Below, piece after piece: positions 27,901-35,500 of a stretch of DNA of 64,000 nt. The notes under the pieces were generated by a model. It saw only the letters and a program-made list of their open reading frames with translations, made no database searches and was not told the DNA's origin. The DNA lies in assembly GCA_028279595.1 (NCBI GenBank), contig JANQNK010000013.1, forward strand, positions 53,682 through 117,681, written 5' to 3'. Position 1 is the stretch's first letter; every line of letters starts with the position of its first letter. Position numbers and translations under genes: made by a program. The stretch comes from Thermoplasmatota archaeon. GTDB taxonomy: Archaea; Thermoplasmatota; JAKEGO01.

Positions 27901-29166
27901 CTCAGAGAGCCACTTGATGAACCAGGCGCTCTCTCCCAGGAACATCTCGCCTCCGTCCGGAAAGGTGAGCTCGACATCGAGGTCCGATGCTGCTGTCGAC
28001 TCGCGCCAGACGCGTATGCTTCCAGGATAATCGGGTCCGCTGTCCGTCCCGAACCCGGCGACGATGTCGTTGAATCCGTTGTTGTCGAAATCGCCGATAC
28101 CGACGCGCCATCCCTCGCCGTTACCGGTCATGGTGGTCGTATCGGCCTTAACCCAGCTGTTCGCTCCGGTGTAGAGGTGAAGCTCCACCACTCCGGGGTC
28201 GGAATTGATCATCCCGACCATGTCATCGTACTTGTCTCCGTTCATATCGCCCATCGCTATTGACGAGTATGTGTATTGAGGAAGCCCGGCGGACACGTTT
28301 GTCCAGTTCCCCGTTCCATCCCCAGCGTAAGCACGGGTCTCGGATCCCGCCGACATCACGATGTCGGTGAATCCATCGTTGTTGAAATCACCGTAGTTGA
28401 TCCCCCTGCCGAAACCGACGCTCGATCGCGGAAGCCCGGTGCTCGAGTTGGTCCAGGAGCCGTTCCCGTCGCCGACGTAGACCCAATCGCCTCCGCTCCA
28501 TGTCGCGATTATATCGAGGTTGCCGTCCATGTTGATATCGCAGAACATTCCATCCACCCGGGAGCTCCCGTCAGGGAGGTCGGCGGACTGATCGAGCCAC
28601 GTCCCCAGGCCGCTCCCCGCGAACGGCCTCGTGTCCATTCCCCAGAACCCGGTCTCGAGAATGTCCATGTCGCCGTCCGAGTTGTAGTCCCCGAACTCTA
28701 TGTTCCACGCATCCCTCGCCGTGTTCAATCCCGTCGATGAATCCGTATAGGTGGCAGCAGTGAACTTTGAATAGGCATTGACATCGTCCGCGCCGTGGCT
28801 TCCAGCACCGATGTCCCAGTCACCGTCGTTGTCGAAGTCCGCGAAGGCGAATCCGCCGTAACTCGAATGGTCGATCGAGGCCAGCCCTTCGGCCGTGGTA
28901 GCCTCCGACCAGGATGTCCCTGTCCACTTCCAGACGTGCATGTTCTTCGCCGCATTTCCCTTCCTCGGACCAAGCGCCAGGAGGTCCTGGTCCCCATCCT
29001 CGTCGATGTCGAAGAAGACGAGTTTCGTCGTCCAGATGTCCTGGGTCGGAAGACCTGTGGATGACTGTGTATAGGTGGGTACTGTCTGCGCATCGGCATC
29101 CGCTACCACAATACAGAAAAGGAGTGCCAGTGCGAATATCGCTAACGCTGGGCGTAAACCCGCCAT
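21946..29166 (-). CDS. Giant cell-surface protein: FG-GAP/VCBS, beta-helix and Ig-like repeats, TM and proline-rich tail
   Basis: A 2406-residue exported protein. After the signal peptide (about 1-27), residues 30-370 form FG-GAP/VCBS repeats with calcium-type loops (FFDIDEDGDQDLLALG, FADFDNDGDWDIGAG, CDINMDGNLDIIA, GDFNNDGFTDIVM), probably a beta-propeller. Two beta-helix blocks follow, each introduced by HDPI…NGVRSGSG…DPY.IERW. Then come Ig-like domains nearly identical in order to those of the downstream paralogue, one membrane segment (LVCAAVFIGIGVALLVLLS) and a tail of long proline runs ending DVEVYEVEVLE. It is the first gene of a two-gene operon; CTATTATTC on the minus strand about 25 bp upstream fits a TATA box. 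Paralogy shows tandem duplication plus exchange of the N-terminal module. Confidence 0.92.
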   Translation of the reverse strand: MAGLRPALAIFALALLFCIVVADADAQTVPTYTQSSTGLPTQDIWTTKLVFFDIDEDGDQDLLALGPRKGNAAKNMHVWKWTGTSWSEATTAEGLASIDHSSYGGFAFADFDNDGDWDIGAGSHGADDVNAYSKFTAATYTDSSTGLNTARDAWNIEFGDYNSDGDMDILETGFWGMDTRPFAGSGLGTWLDQSADLPDGSSRVDGMFCDINMDGNLDIIATWSGGDWVYVGDGNGSWTNSSTGLPRSSVGFGRGINYGDFNNDGFTDIVMSAGSETRAYAGDGTGNWTNVSAGLPQYTYSSIAMGDMNGDKYDDMVGMINSDPGVVELHLYTGANSWVKADTTTMTGNGEGWRVGIGDFDNNGFNDIVAGFGTDSGPDYPGSIRVWRESTAASDLDVELTFPDGGEMFLGESAWFIKWLSEVPSTSTGIEIELEYSTDGDDGPWTSIDSGLPNSGIYQWAVPDEVSGDCFIRITITDSDSGEASDTNDNAFGIGTSAGGAGEREPHDPIDINSDAEWTAANGVRSGSGTEADPYIIERWDIWGDDSTCISISDTRSYAIIRDCHLHNTTGLAQGISLTSAENITIEDNDIDHTHHGVHASAAEFLLRDNRIIDIEARGVMVSGETNRITAIGNLLRDTGAYGFNLDGSGGMWWSGQWKYPALLENNTISGAANGIYLRTASGVFRGNVIKDCSYGVHCTLGKSFDKAVNCTFEDNLVRDNDIGMFVALMHEPLDGGRSWSVIRGNRFERNIVKGLNLAHDADYTIENNTIAFNPVGIDDVAYGNRTYRNNTIKYNLGGLTFRSIFTIDPDRERVQLAEVLDNDIVNNAYYGIMSSYHNYPGEVSGNYYGGVPGIDGDLLDGNIGGGYQGSPNDPETPAISSPVIIVNDGMSISIDSDRTLNTSYFVRWGGEFELDGADIDLAGHWIAGKIGSYLNTSGGSMDNGLTLALATDHAMIEGTSFDNMAAAVSVYRASPYIGNITVTNDNTTFDTSGTIEHIKFVIRRAGIYLFRDTATIQGGTLNTGGWFGIYAMYSKARITDTAITNNDIGVGAREGHLTLKGLTISLCSMAGIANDDDWWKYGNMSIDIDGCDLQNNDIGIELAYGQIEGEGTPHDITITNNTIDGGTHGLYLEIEDVTILGNEVTNNGVYLDASRAIVKGNTISSGTGLMLVGNAIRMENNTFDQNVRGLYVHDSAPIVVNNDFTRNQYGVYAQDQAQPKLKFNNFEDNTEYGVYNDDSSTLVNATFNWWNSASGPGGEGSGDGDDVSEYVAFEPWLLVESDHSGHYQNIAPKLPTVIIPTDAGFFLRASGRTEDPEGDIVRSVEVMLENETYSSGWIEANGSWRDVLDRGGYSHAFDTMAMEGEYDLSIRCYDGNDHSPIALTKVTVVAPYIEDHDPIVIEGNSDLTSENGVRSGSGTAEDPYMIERWNISSMDSTALDISDTTAHVVISLCNIYGNGSNGGISIVNSRNVVVEDCRFVENSYAIRIADDSLVDMDRSMYLGSEGDDIYSRDSLVNITDSVFWTEGYPANLEGGPEVPSRVSGCFFTAGTLFVTDINLTFEDNVMIGGQLFGGSMSGDIPYYFNISDNVFAYGSAGIWFNWGNSTIERNLLVDHINGWGVWGDRSNMTMRDNNIFGNRDGVENGDDLITIDARWNWWGAENGPSGEGDGDGDAVSEDVLFDPWLTEPVVFNEDPVIVIAEPDGANDTSDNVFTIIWNATDPDGDDITVDLYWDVDNDPGGTSILADDMDPVGTFDWDISMLDEGDYYVYATAEDSRGGMASAYSDGPVTVDHAPSIEVTTPPEGGAEAEDEYSIEWTTMNATDSAIIDIYYDVDTNGENLEIVKTGLNDTGSYDWGLDAVQDGEYYVFIVLTDGEFNATGWSSGMLTVDHPSTTPVNHKPKITVHAPEAGKNNTANEEFTITWTASDEDGDEVYIRLQYDEDDQVGGGVNITSDWVLASLSEWDWDTTDVPEGKYYVYAVVDDSNGSQAHDFSSGRVTIVHPEPGENTAPTITIVTPEDGATVNGTVWINGTAHDADGNDDIERVRIRIGSGSWRTCDGTSDWSYEWNASNADNGDVTIRVEVEDAEGDTGTDQITLTVDNFIPGPPWISIISHDEGETVSGTIEIWGSAGGDLDLERIILEIDGTDVDVTGLSFWEGEWDSSHILYESVTIVATVEDEDGRTNTSTMNITVDNIPPVVNEDPTINVESGPTSVRKGRTVTIVAAVDDPDGRDDIVTVFGDLRDNEGNTVLEITDTELNWVTGTVYFSIDTSSMETGNYILFIFIVDSQDAGDYDTWSFKVVAADSDDKDDSNDLVCAAVFIGIGVALLVLLSTSSRKGEEPVRAQVLQSNVVTGQQLPPPPGQPLPPPPPPPPTDVPPPPPGWVPPPPEEPIDVEVYEVEVLE

Positions 29167-29322
29167 GTTCTGTCAATGGCATCGTGAATAATAGGTTTTT
29201 CGGCAGGATGGATAGAGATATAACGTACGTGGGCCATTCTTCAACGAGGGGATGATCGGATCAAGAAGCGCGATGGTCTACTGGTCCTGCTGATCGTTCA
29301 GATCATAGCAGCCCTAGTCATC

Positions 29323-29649
29323 ATGTACTATATCCTTACAAATGAGATCGGCTTCACTCAATGGTTCCGTCTTCTGATCTACGTATCGATCTTCTACGCC
29401 TTCGTAGGAATTGCTTTGGACTCATTATCGGCGTCTTGCCCCAAATGCGGGGAATATGGCAACTTCACCGATGTTCGGGCGAACATCGTAAGGACGACCG
29501 AGGAAGAGGTGGACTCGTATACCAGGACCTATCCATCTTCGATCCTGGTAAGGCGGTCTGTCGGCATCCGGACGGTTGAATGCAATGTGTGCGATGAGAG
29601 ATACTTCATCAGATACCAGTTCATCAAGAAGCTCAGATGGATCCGTTGA
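29323..29649 (+). CDS. Small membrane protein with zinc-ribbon-like cysteines; true start unclear
   Basis: From ATG 29323 the protein is 108 residues, with one membrane segment (FRLLIYVSIFYAFVGIALDSL) and two CxxC pairs, CPKC and CNVC, about 45 residues apart as in a zinc ribbon. The frame stays open upstream to 29224 and codes a second hydrophobic stretch (GLLVLLIVQIIAALVIMYYIL), but has no ATG, GTG or TTG there. An ATG at 29252 preceded by GAGGGG and a TATA-like GATATAAC at about 29214 is one base out of frame. Either a start-proximal frameshift exists or the shorter form is real. Confidence 0.6.
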   Translation: MYYILTNEIGFTQWFRLLIYVSIFYAFVGIALDSLSASCPKCGEYGNFTDVRANIVRTTEEEVDSYTRTYPSSILVRRSVGIRTVECNVCDERYFIRYQFIKKLRWIR

Positions 29650-29739
29650 GGAATGCCTTTGATGCGATATCCAATTGATATCTTCTAGTTAGTTTCAAAT
29701 AACACCTCATCGATTGCTCAACGAAGAGGAGGCGCTATC

Positions 29740-30519
29740 ATGGACTGGGGAATGAAGAACAGGATGTCGAAGATCATCAAGCCGGATGGCAAGACGGTCA
29801 TGCTGGCGGTCGACCACGGCTACTTCATGGGTCCGACCACCGGACTCGAGAACATAGCCGAGACCGTCGGACCGCTTCTGCCGCACGCGGACGTGCTCAT
29901 GCCCACAAGGGGCGCTCTCAGGCATTACATCCCGGCTGACACGGACGTTCCCATCGTACTACGTGTTTCGGGCGGGACCAGCATCCTCAATCCAGATGTG
30001 CTCCACGAGGGCATCGTCTGTTCCATCGACGATGCTGTCAGACTGAACGTCGCTGGCATCGCGTTCTCCATACTCGTCGGTTCATCCTTCGAGAGGGATA
30101 CGATACTGGGATTCACCGAGATGGTCGACGAGGCCAACGGCCTCGGGATCCCAACGCTCGCTGTGACAGCAGTGGGTCGTGACATGGTCCGAGACGCCCG
30201 TTACATGAGCCTCGCATCGCGAATGGCCGCGGAACTGGGTGCGTCCGTCGTCAAGACCTACTACGTCGATGGATTCGAGAAGGTCGTCGACACCTGCCCT
30301 GTCCCTGTCGTGATTGCTGGCGGGAAGAAGACGCCGGAGGACGAGGCGCTCGAGACAGCGTACAACGCGATGCAGGCCGGAGCCGTGGGGGTCGACATGG
30401 GCAGGAACATCTTCCAGTCCGAGGACCCCGTGGCCATGATCCAGGCGGTCAATTCCGTCGTCCACGACGACCATACCCCGAAGGAGGCCTTCGAGCTCTT
30501 TACCAAGCTGAAGGGCTGA
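29740..30519 (+). CDS. LsrF-like 3-hydroxy-5-phosphonooxypentane-2,4-dione thiolase / class I aldolase
   Basis: The 259-residue TIM-barrel protein belongs to the DhnA/LsrF aldolase family. Remembered segments of E. coli LsrF match over the full length: DWGM.R.S.I, GKTVMLAVDHGYFMGPTTGLE, ADVLM.TRG, GVGRDMVRD-like AVGRDMVRDARY, SLA.R.AAE.GA..VKTYYV, CPVPVVIAGGKK and GA.GVDMGRNIFQS..PVAMI. The family lysine is in VVKTYYVDGFEK. LsrF cleaves the phosphorylated autoinducer-2 product; related archaeal enzymes act in aromatic amino acid synthesis. The substrate here is therefore open. A clear Shine-Dalgarno (GAGGAGGC, 29726-29733) lies six bases before the ATG. The zinc dehydrogenase gene follows 71 bp downstream. 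Confidence 0.9.
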   Translation: MDWGMKNRMSKIIKPDGKTVMLAVDHGYFMGPTTGLENIAETVGPLLPHADVLMPTRGALRHYIPADTDVPIVLRVSGGTSILNPDVLHEGIVCSIDDAVRLNVAGIAFSILVGSSFERDTILGFTEMVDEANGLGIPTLAVTAVGRDMVRDARYMSLASRMAAELGASVVKTYYVDGFEKVVDTCPVPVVIAGGKKTPEDEALETAYNAMQAGAVGVDMGRNIFQSEDPVAMIQAVNSVVHDDHTPKEAFELFTKLKG

Positions 30520-30551
30520 GCCTGGACGATCTCACTCAATACGTTCACCAG

Positions 30552-30568
30552 GGGGATACTTGATCCCC
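30552..30568 (+). other. Short hairpin between the LsrF-like and dehydrogenase genes
   Basis: GGGGAT ACTTG ATCCCC forms a 6 bp stem with a 5-base loop in the 71 bp spacer, 10 bp before the GGAGGGAGA ribosome-binding site of the next gene. It may modulate downstream expression; no T-run follows, so it is not an obvious terminator. Confidence 0.35.
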
Positions 30569-30590
30569 ATTCTCAGCGGAGGGAGACAGC

Positions 30591-31673
30591 ATGAAGGTAG
30601 CGATGTACTACAACAACCACGACGTCCGCCTCGAGGAACAGGAGATACCAACGATTGGCGACGACGAGGTCCTCATGCAGGTCATGGCCTGCGGTATCTG
30701 CGGAAGCGACGTCATGGAATGGTACCGCGTCCAGAAGGCTCCTAGAGTGCTTGGCCATGAGGTCGCCGGGATCGTCTCCGACGTCGGAAAGGACGTCAAG
30801 AACTGGGAGCCAGGAGAGAGGATCGTCGCAACCCATCACGTCCCCTGCAATTCATGCAGATACTGTCTTGAAGGCCATCACTCCGTTTGCGACTCGCTCC
30901 GGACGACTAACTTCCATCCCGGAGGATTCTCCGAATACCTTAGACTCCCTGGAATAAACGTCGACAGGGGACTCCTCAGACTCCCGGACGAGCTCTCCTT
31001 CGACCAGGGGACATTCGTCGAGCCCATCGGATGCGCGGTACGGGGACAACGCTTCGCCGGCGTAGCTCCCGGAAAGAGCGTCCTCATCATCGGTTCCGGT
31101 ATCTCCGGACTTCTTCATCTCAAGCTCGCCAAGGCCCAGGGCTGCGGACCGATCTTCGCCACCGACATCCATCCCTACAGAACGGATTTCGCGAAGAGGG
31201 TCGGAGCCGACGAGACCTTCCTGGCCTGCCCCCCCGAGGTCGACCCGGGGACGACTGACCTGGATTCATGCTCGTTCGAGAGCATCAACATCCCGGAGAT
31301 GGTGAAGGAGGCCAATGACGGATGCCCGATCGACGTCGTTATTGTCTGTGCCGGAGCCCCCCAGGCGATGGCACAGGCCCTCGAGTCCGTAGACAGGGGA
31401 GGCACGGTACTCTTCTTCGCCCCTACCCGCCCCGACATCAGGACCGAGATCGACGTCTGGGACCTCTGGAAGAACGAGATCACACTCACAACCTCTTACG
31501 CCGCCTCGGAACGAGACCTTCTCGCCGGTATCGCCCTCCTCAACTCGGGCGAGATCGACGTCACCGACATGATAACGCACAAATTCCCGCTCGCCGAAAC
31601 GCAGAAGGGCTTCGAGCTCATGGACGCCGGCGGAGAATCGATGAAGGTGATCATCGAACCTTGGGCAGAATGA
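30591..31673 (+). CDS. Zinc-dependent medium-chain alcohol/polyol dehydrogenase
   Basis: The 360-residue protein is an MDR-family dehydrogenase that should oxidise a sugar alcohol, threonine or a related alcohol with NAD(P). Catalytic zinc ligands are seen in CGICGSD and GHEVAGIVSDVG (G-H-E). The structural zinc site is CNSCRYCLEGHHSVC (four cysteines). The Rossmann nucleotide motif is VLIIGSGISGLLHLKLAKAQG, followed by FATDIHPYR. It starts seven to twelve bases after GGAGGGAGA (30578-30586). The close pairing with the LsrF-like gene suggests a short catabolic pathway for a phosphorylated or deoxy sugar, but the substrate cannot be read from the sequence. Confidence 0.92.
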   Translation: MKVAMYYNNHDVRLEEQEIPTIGDDEVLMQVMACGICGSDVMEWYRVQKAPRVLGHEVAGIVSDVGKDVKNWEPGERIVATHHVPCNSCRYCLEGHHSVCDSLRTTNFHPGGFSEYLRLPGINVDRGLLRLPDELSFDQGTFVEPIGCAVRGQRFAGVAPGKSVLIIGSGISGLLHLKLAKAQGCGPIFATDIHPYRTDFAKRVGADETFLACPPEVDPGTTDLDSCSFESINIPEMVKEANDGCPIDVVIVCAGAPQAMAQALESVDRGGTVLFFAPTRPDIRTEIDVWDLWKNEITLTTSYAASERDLLAGIALLNSGEIDVTDMITHKFPLAETQKGFELMDAGGESMKVIIEPWAE

Positions 31674-32051
31674 CTTCGGTAGTGAATAATTCCCAAAACA
31701 TACCGTTCAAAGGAGTGTGAACTGTTAACCATCTTGGGAAATATATAACTAAACTATTCGAAAGGAAGGCAATTATGACTATGGCCAGTGGATTATCTGA
31801 ACTCTCATTAATATTATATACTTACTAATTATAACTAAGAACGCCAAGGGGAGGTTCATCCGACCCGTCCGGGTCGAGGGGACCAAATTCCTTCCATTGG
31901 GACCAAGCGAAAAGCACTTCGGATCAATGGAAATTCTGTCGGCAAATTGAGTTCATTTCTACAACCCAATTCCGGGCGATTTCAAATAACCACGTTAACC
32001 TTTTATAGCATAATTTCAAGAGAAGATTGGGGAGCAAAACGGGGGGACCAG
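31674..32051. other. AT-rich intergenic region with hairpins and orphan promoter-like sites
   Basis: No gene is evident. TATA-like stretches occur near 31738-31748 (AAATATATAAC) and 31812-31822 with no reading frame behind them. A perfect 7 bp dyad CGACCCG TC CGGGTCG lies at 31861-31876. Direct repeats GGGACCAA lie at 31879 and 31899, exactly 20 bp apart. TTCCATTG (31892-31899) pairs with CAATGGAA (31925-31932). The right end holds the promoter of the Lrp-like gene. The dyads could be operator sites or a small RNA. Confidence 0.5.
31978..32007 (+). promoter_or_regulatory. Promoter of the Lrp-like gene with conserved upstream box
   Basis: GATTTCAAATAACCAC (31978-31993) differs in one base from the box at 14278-14293 and is followed by TTTTATA at 32001. 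Distance from box to TATA is 18 bp here and 17 bp at the other site. Confidence 0.55.
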
Positions 32052-32501
32052 ATGAAACATGAAGTACTCAACGAATTAATGGAAAATCCCGCGAGACCGC
32101 TCAGCGAGATCGCCCGCAAGCTCGGCAAGTCGAGAGCCTACGTCGGCAAGGTCCGTCAGAAGATGGAGCAGGATGGGACGATCCTCGGATACTCTACCGC
32201 GGTTAACCCAAAGGCAATTGGAGCGCAGTGTTTTCATCTAAGGATAACGGCTCCCGACCTCGAGGCTGAGAAATTGAAGCGGTTAGCTATTGGATTTCAG
32301 AGAGTTCATCAGTGTCTTCAGTTCAGCTCACTCGACCATGTGCTTCATGGGGAGTTCGATTTTCTAGCAACGGTGATGACGACAGATGCGGAGTGTCTTT
32401 GTCGGTTCAAGAAGATGCTGTTGGAGAACGGGGTCGAGGGGTTTGAGTTTGTACCGGTTTCGAAGTCGTTGATCAAGTTTGGACATATTAACTCACACTA
32501 A
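32052..32501 (+). CDS. Lrp/AsnC-like transcription regulator
   Basis: The 149-residue protein has an N-terminal helix-turn-helix (LNELMENPARPLSEIARKLGKSRAYVGKVRQKMEQDGTI) followed by ILGYSTAVNPKAIG, the usual transition into the RAM-like ligand domain (FDFLATVMTTDAECLCRFKKMLLE). The open frame extends upstream to 31947, but the TATA box at 32001-32007 and a GGGGGGACC ribosome-binding-like stretch before ATG 32052 support this start. GC content falls through the gene towards the AT-rich subtilase that follows, and the second half uses AT-rich codons unlike the first third. Confidence 0.82.
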   Translation: MKHEVLNELMENPARPLSEIARKLGKSRAYVGKVRQKMEQDGTILGYSTAVNPKAIGAQCFHLRITAPDLEAEKLKRLAIGFQRVHQCLQFSSLDHVLHGEFDFLATVMTTDAECLCRFKKMLLENGVEGFEFVPVSKSLIKFGHINSH

Positions 32502-32590
32502 TTAATCTAGTCATTGGTATAATCATTTTATTACCCATTTAGTTGACAACATTTTATAGTGAATTCAATGATTTCAAATTTGGTGTGCCA

Positions 32591-35500
32591 ATGAAAAAAG
32601 AAATTGTATTGATAATAGGATGTCTTCTGATTGCGCAATTAGTACCACTAATTACGAATGATACCAATCGGAATATTGAGAGCCAAGATGCCCAGAACAC
32701 GGGTCAATCAATTGATAATGATATCATTGAGAATATCAACACGTTACTAATGGATGAGAATGAAATCTTAAATTCGGATACTGATGTAGAAATTGACGGA
32801 TTTGGTAATTCGCATAAAGCATTCCATCTGAATGATGGAGAGAATTATCAGATTTATTACTCCAATAATATTTACAATGGCTATGAGTGGAATCCCGCTG
32901 TTCAGATTACAACAAGTACAAGTGACTCAATGTATCCTCAGGTATGTTGGGACGATAACAGTGGTGTGGTATTCATTATTTGGGTTGAATTCGAAGGGAC
33001 AGGCACATATCAATATTCTGTCAGCGATATTAATCAACTTACAAGCACCCCATCAGACGATTGGTTTTTACCAATACAATACAATCATCTCGGATCTATA
33101 AGTGGGACATGGAATGCAATCTATCACGATCCCCAGTTACAGATTATCCTAAACCAAGGTTTACCTGACGAGAAATTAATCTATGACAGTGTCTCTTTGG
33201 ATACAATAATTCAACGGCATATGATACATCTTAACTATAATTTCGACACACGTTACGGTATTGCTGATGTTCCAAATGATTTATTAATCGATTCGTATTC
33301 GAATGGAATTGAAGGATATTATGTTGTACAGCTAAACACATATCCATTTGAACGAGTAATAAATGAAATTGATAAAAGTGGTTGTACGCTGCATTATTAT
33401 GTTCCTCAATTATCATTCATAATAAGTGGAACCAACAATGAGATTGAAAATTTAAAAATGTCAGAATATATCCGGTGGGTGGGATATTATCATCCAATGT
33501 TCCGAATTGACTCACAATTATTATTAAGCTCAAGCATTGAAAGGATTTCAATAAATCTCTTCCGACATGAAGATATTGGAACTGTATCTGAGGAAATTAG
33601 TGATCTCGGAGGAACAATAATCTCACAAAGCATTATTGGAGATATGGGAAGAATCATTTCTTACCTACATTCAGATATGTTCATTGATCTATCATTCATA
33701 AATGGAATTCATTGGATATCTTCAGCTCCTGAAACCACAACTTCATTCAACGATGATGGCACTCCTGCAGTCCAAGTCGGGATTCAAGACACAAATCAAC
33801 ATCGTGAAATTTTTGATAAGGTTACTGGAAAAAAACAGTTAATTGCAGTAATTGATGATGGGTTGGATACAGATCATGAAACTTTCTTCGATAGTACATG
33901 TCAATTGAATTACGATAATGGAAATGGTCAAACAAATGATCATGACCATATATATGCTTACAATACCGAATATGGGGATAGTGACTCAGAAATTGGTGAT
34001 CACGGTACAAAATGCGCTGGTGTCGCACTAGGTAACTCACCTGGGATTGATACATGGGATAAGTATGATGGTCACGCTTTTGGCGCAAGAACAACCTTTT
34101 GGGATATATATGTAAGTGGTCAAGGATATGGTCATGACCGGTATAGCGATTATTATCCCCTTTTTACTAAGGTTCATGATAATTATCCACAGAAATGCCA
34201 TATCGCATCCCATTCTGTAGGTGGTTATGACGATGGTGAAAGCTACAGAATTCCAGCAGAGGACTTGGATAGAGTAATGTGGGAGAATCAGGATTTTCTC
34301 ATAGTTCAAGCCGCTGCGAATGCTGGCGCCCATGGAGAAGGATCATTATGTGAGGAGGCAATTAGTAAAAACGCCCTTGTCATGGGGGCTAGCAACAATA
34401 ATTATCTTAATACAGTAAGAGGAGATAGTAGTCGGGGATATACTGCAGACGGTCGAGTTAATCCAACCGCGATATGTCCAGGTGAGTCCGTTATTACTGC
34501 GTGGTCTGGAAATCACAACGATCGATATACAGATAACAATGATGGTCGAGAATATTTTAAACGTACAAGCGCTGCAACTCCAGCAGCCGCAGGTTCTATT
34601 GCATTAATTCGACAATATCTTACTGAAGGCAGATGGTTTGAGGATAATGGAAATAAAAACGACAACTATAAAATCCAGAATCCTTCAGCGGCGTTGTTAA
34701 AAGGTTGCTTCCTTGCAAGCGCGGTGAGAATGGATGGGGCAGGATCCCAAAGAACTAGTAATACATATCCAAATCAGGATCAGGGATGGGGACGTCCGAA
34801 GCTTCGATCCGTAATGAACTTCGACAATCCAACTTTATCAACACGATTATTTGATCAGACAGGTGGTCTATTAAATAATGAATTCGAAGATTTCCTATTT
34901 AATGTCATTGATGATAATCGGAAATTGGTGATATTTCTAGTTTGGTCAGATCCAGCTGGAAACTCTGGTAGTCCACAATCGAAACAACTTGTTAATAATC
35001 TGAATTTGATACTTGAAGCACCGAATGGTGACGTATATTATGGAAATAATCATAATAATCAGGGTGAATCAAGAACCTATTCCTCTGGTGGATCATCCCT
35101 TGATTCAGTAAACAATGTTGAAGCGATTCATATTCCGTCAGGAAATCTTCAAACAGGTACTTGGAAAATCAGAATTGATGGGGATTTAATCAATGAAAAT
35201 GAAGGTAGGCAACCATATGCAATTGTCGCTCGTGGGAATATTGGTGATTTCCGCCAAGTTGATGTAAGTTCGGTCCGTGCATACGAATATGTTGGTTTCG
35301 ATAATCATAATGGTGCAGGGTTGACGATGACATATTTTGATACTACATCGGATACAATCAAGATGATAGATATTGATAATGATGGAAATCAAGATTGTAT
35401 TGCTGTTGAGATTTTCCGCGATGGTGATTGGAGATATATTCATTACTCAATAGGATGGAATTTACAACAATCTGGGGAATTTGAAAAATGGACACATTAC

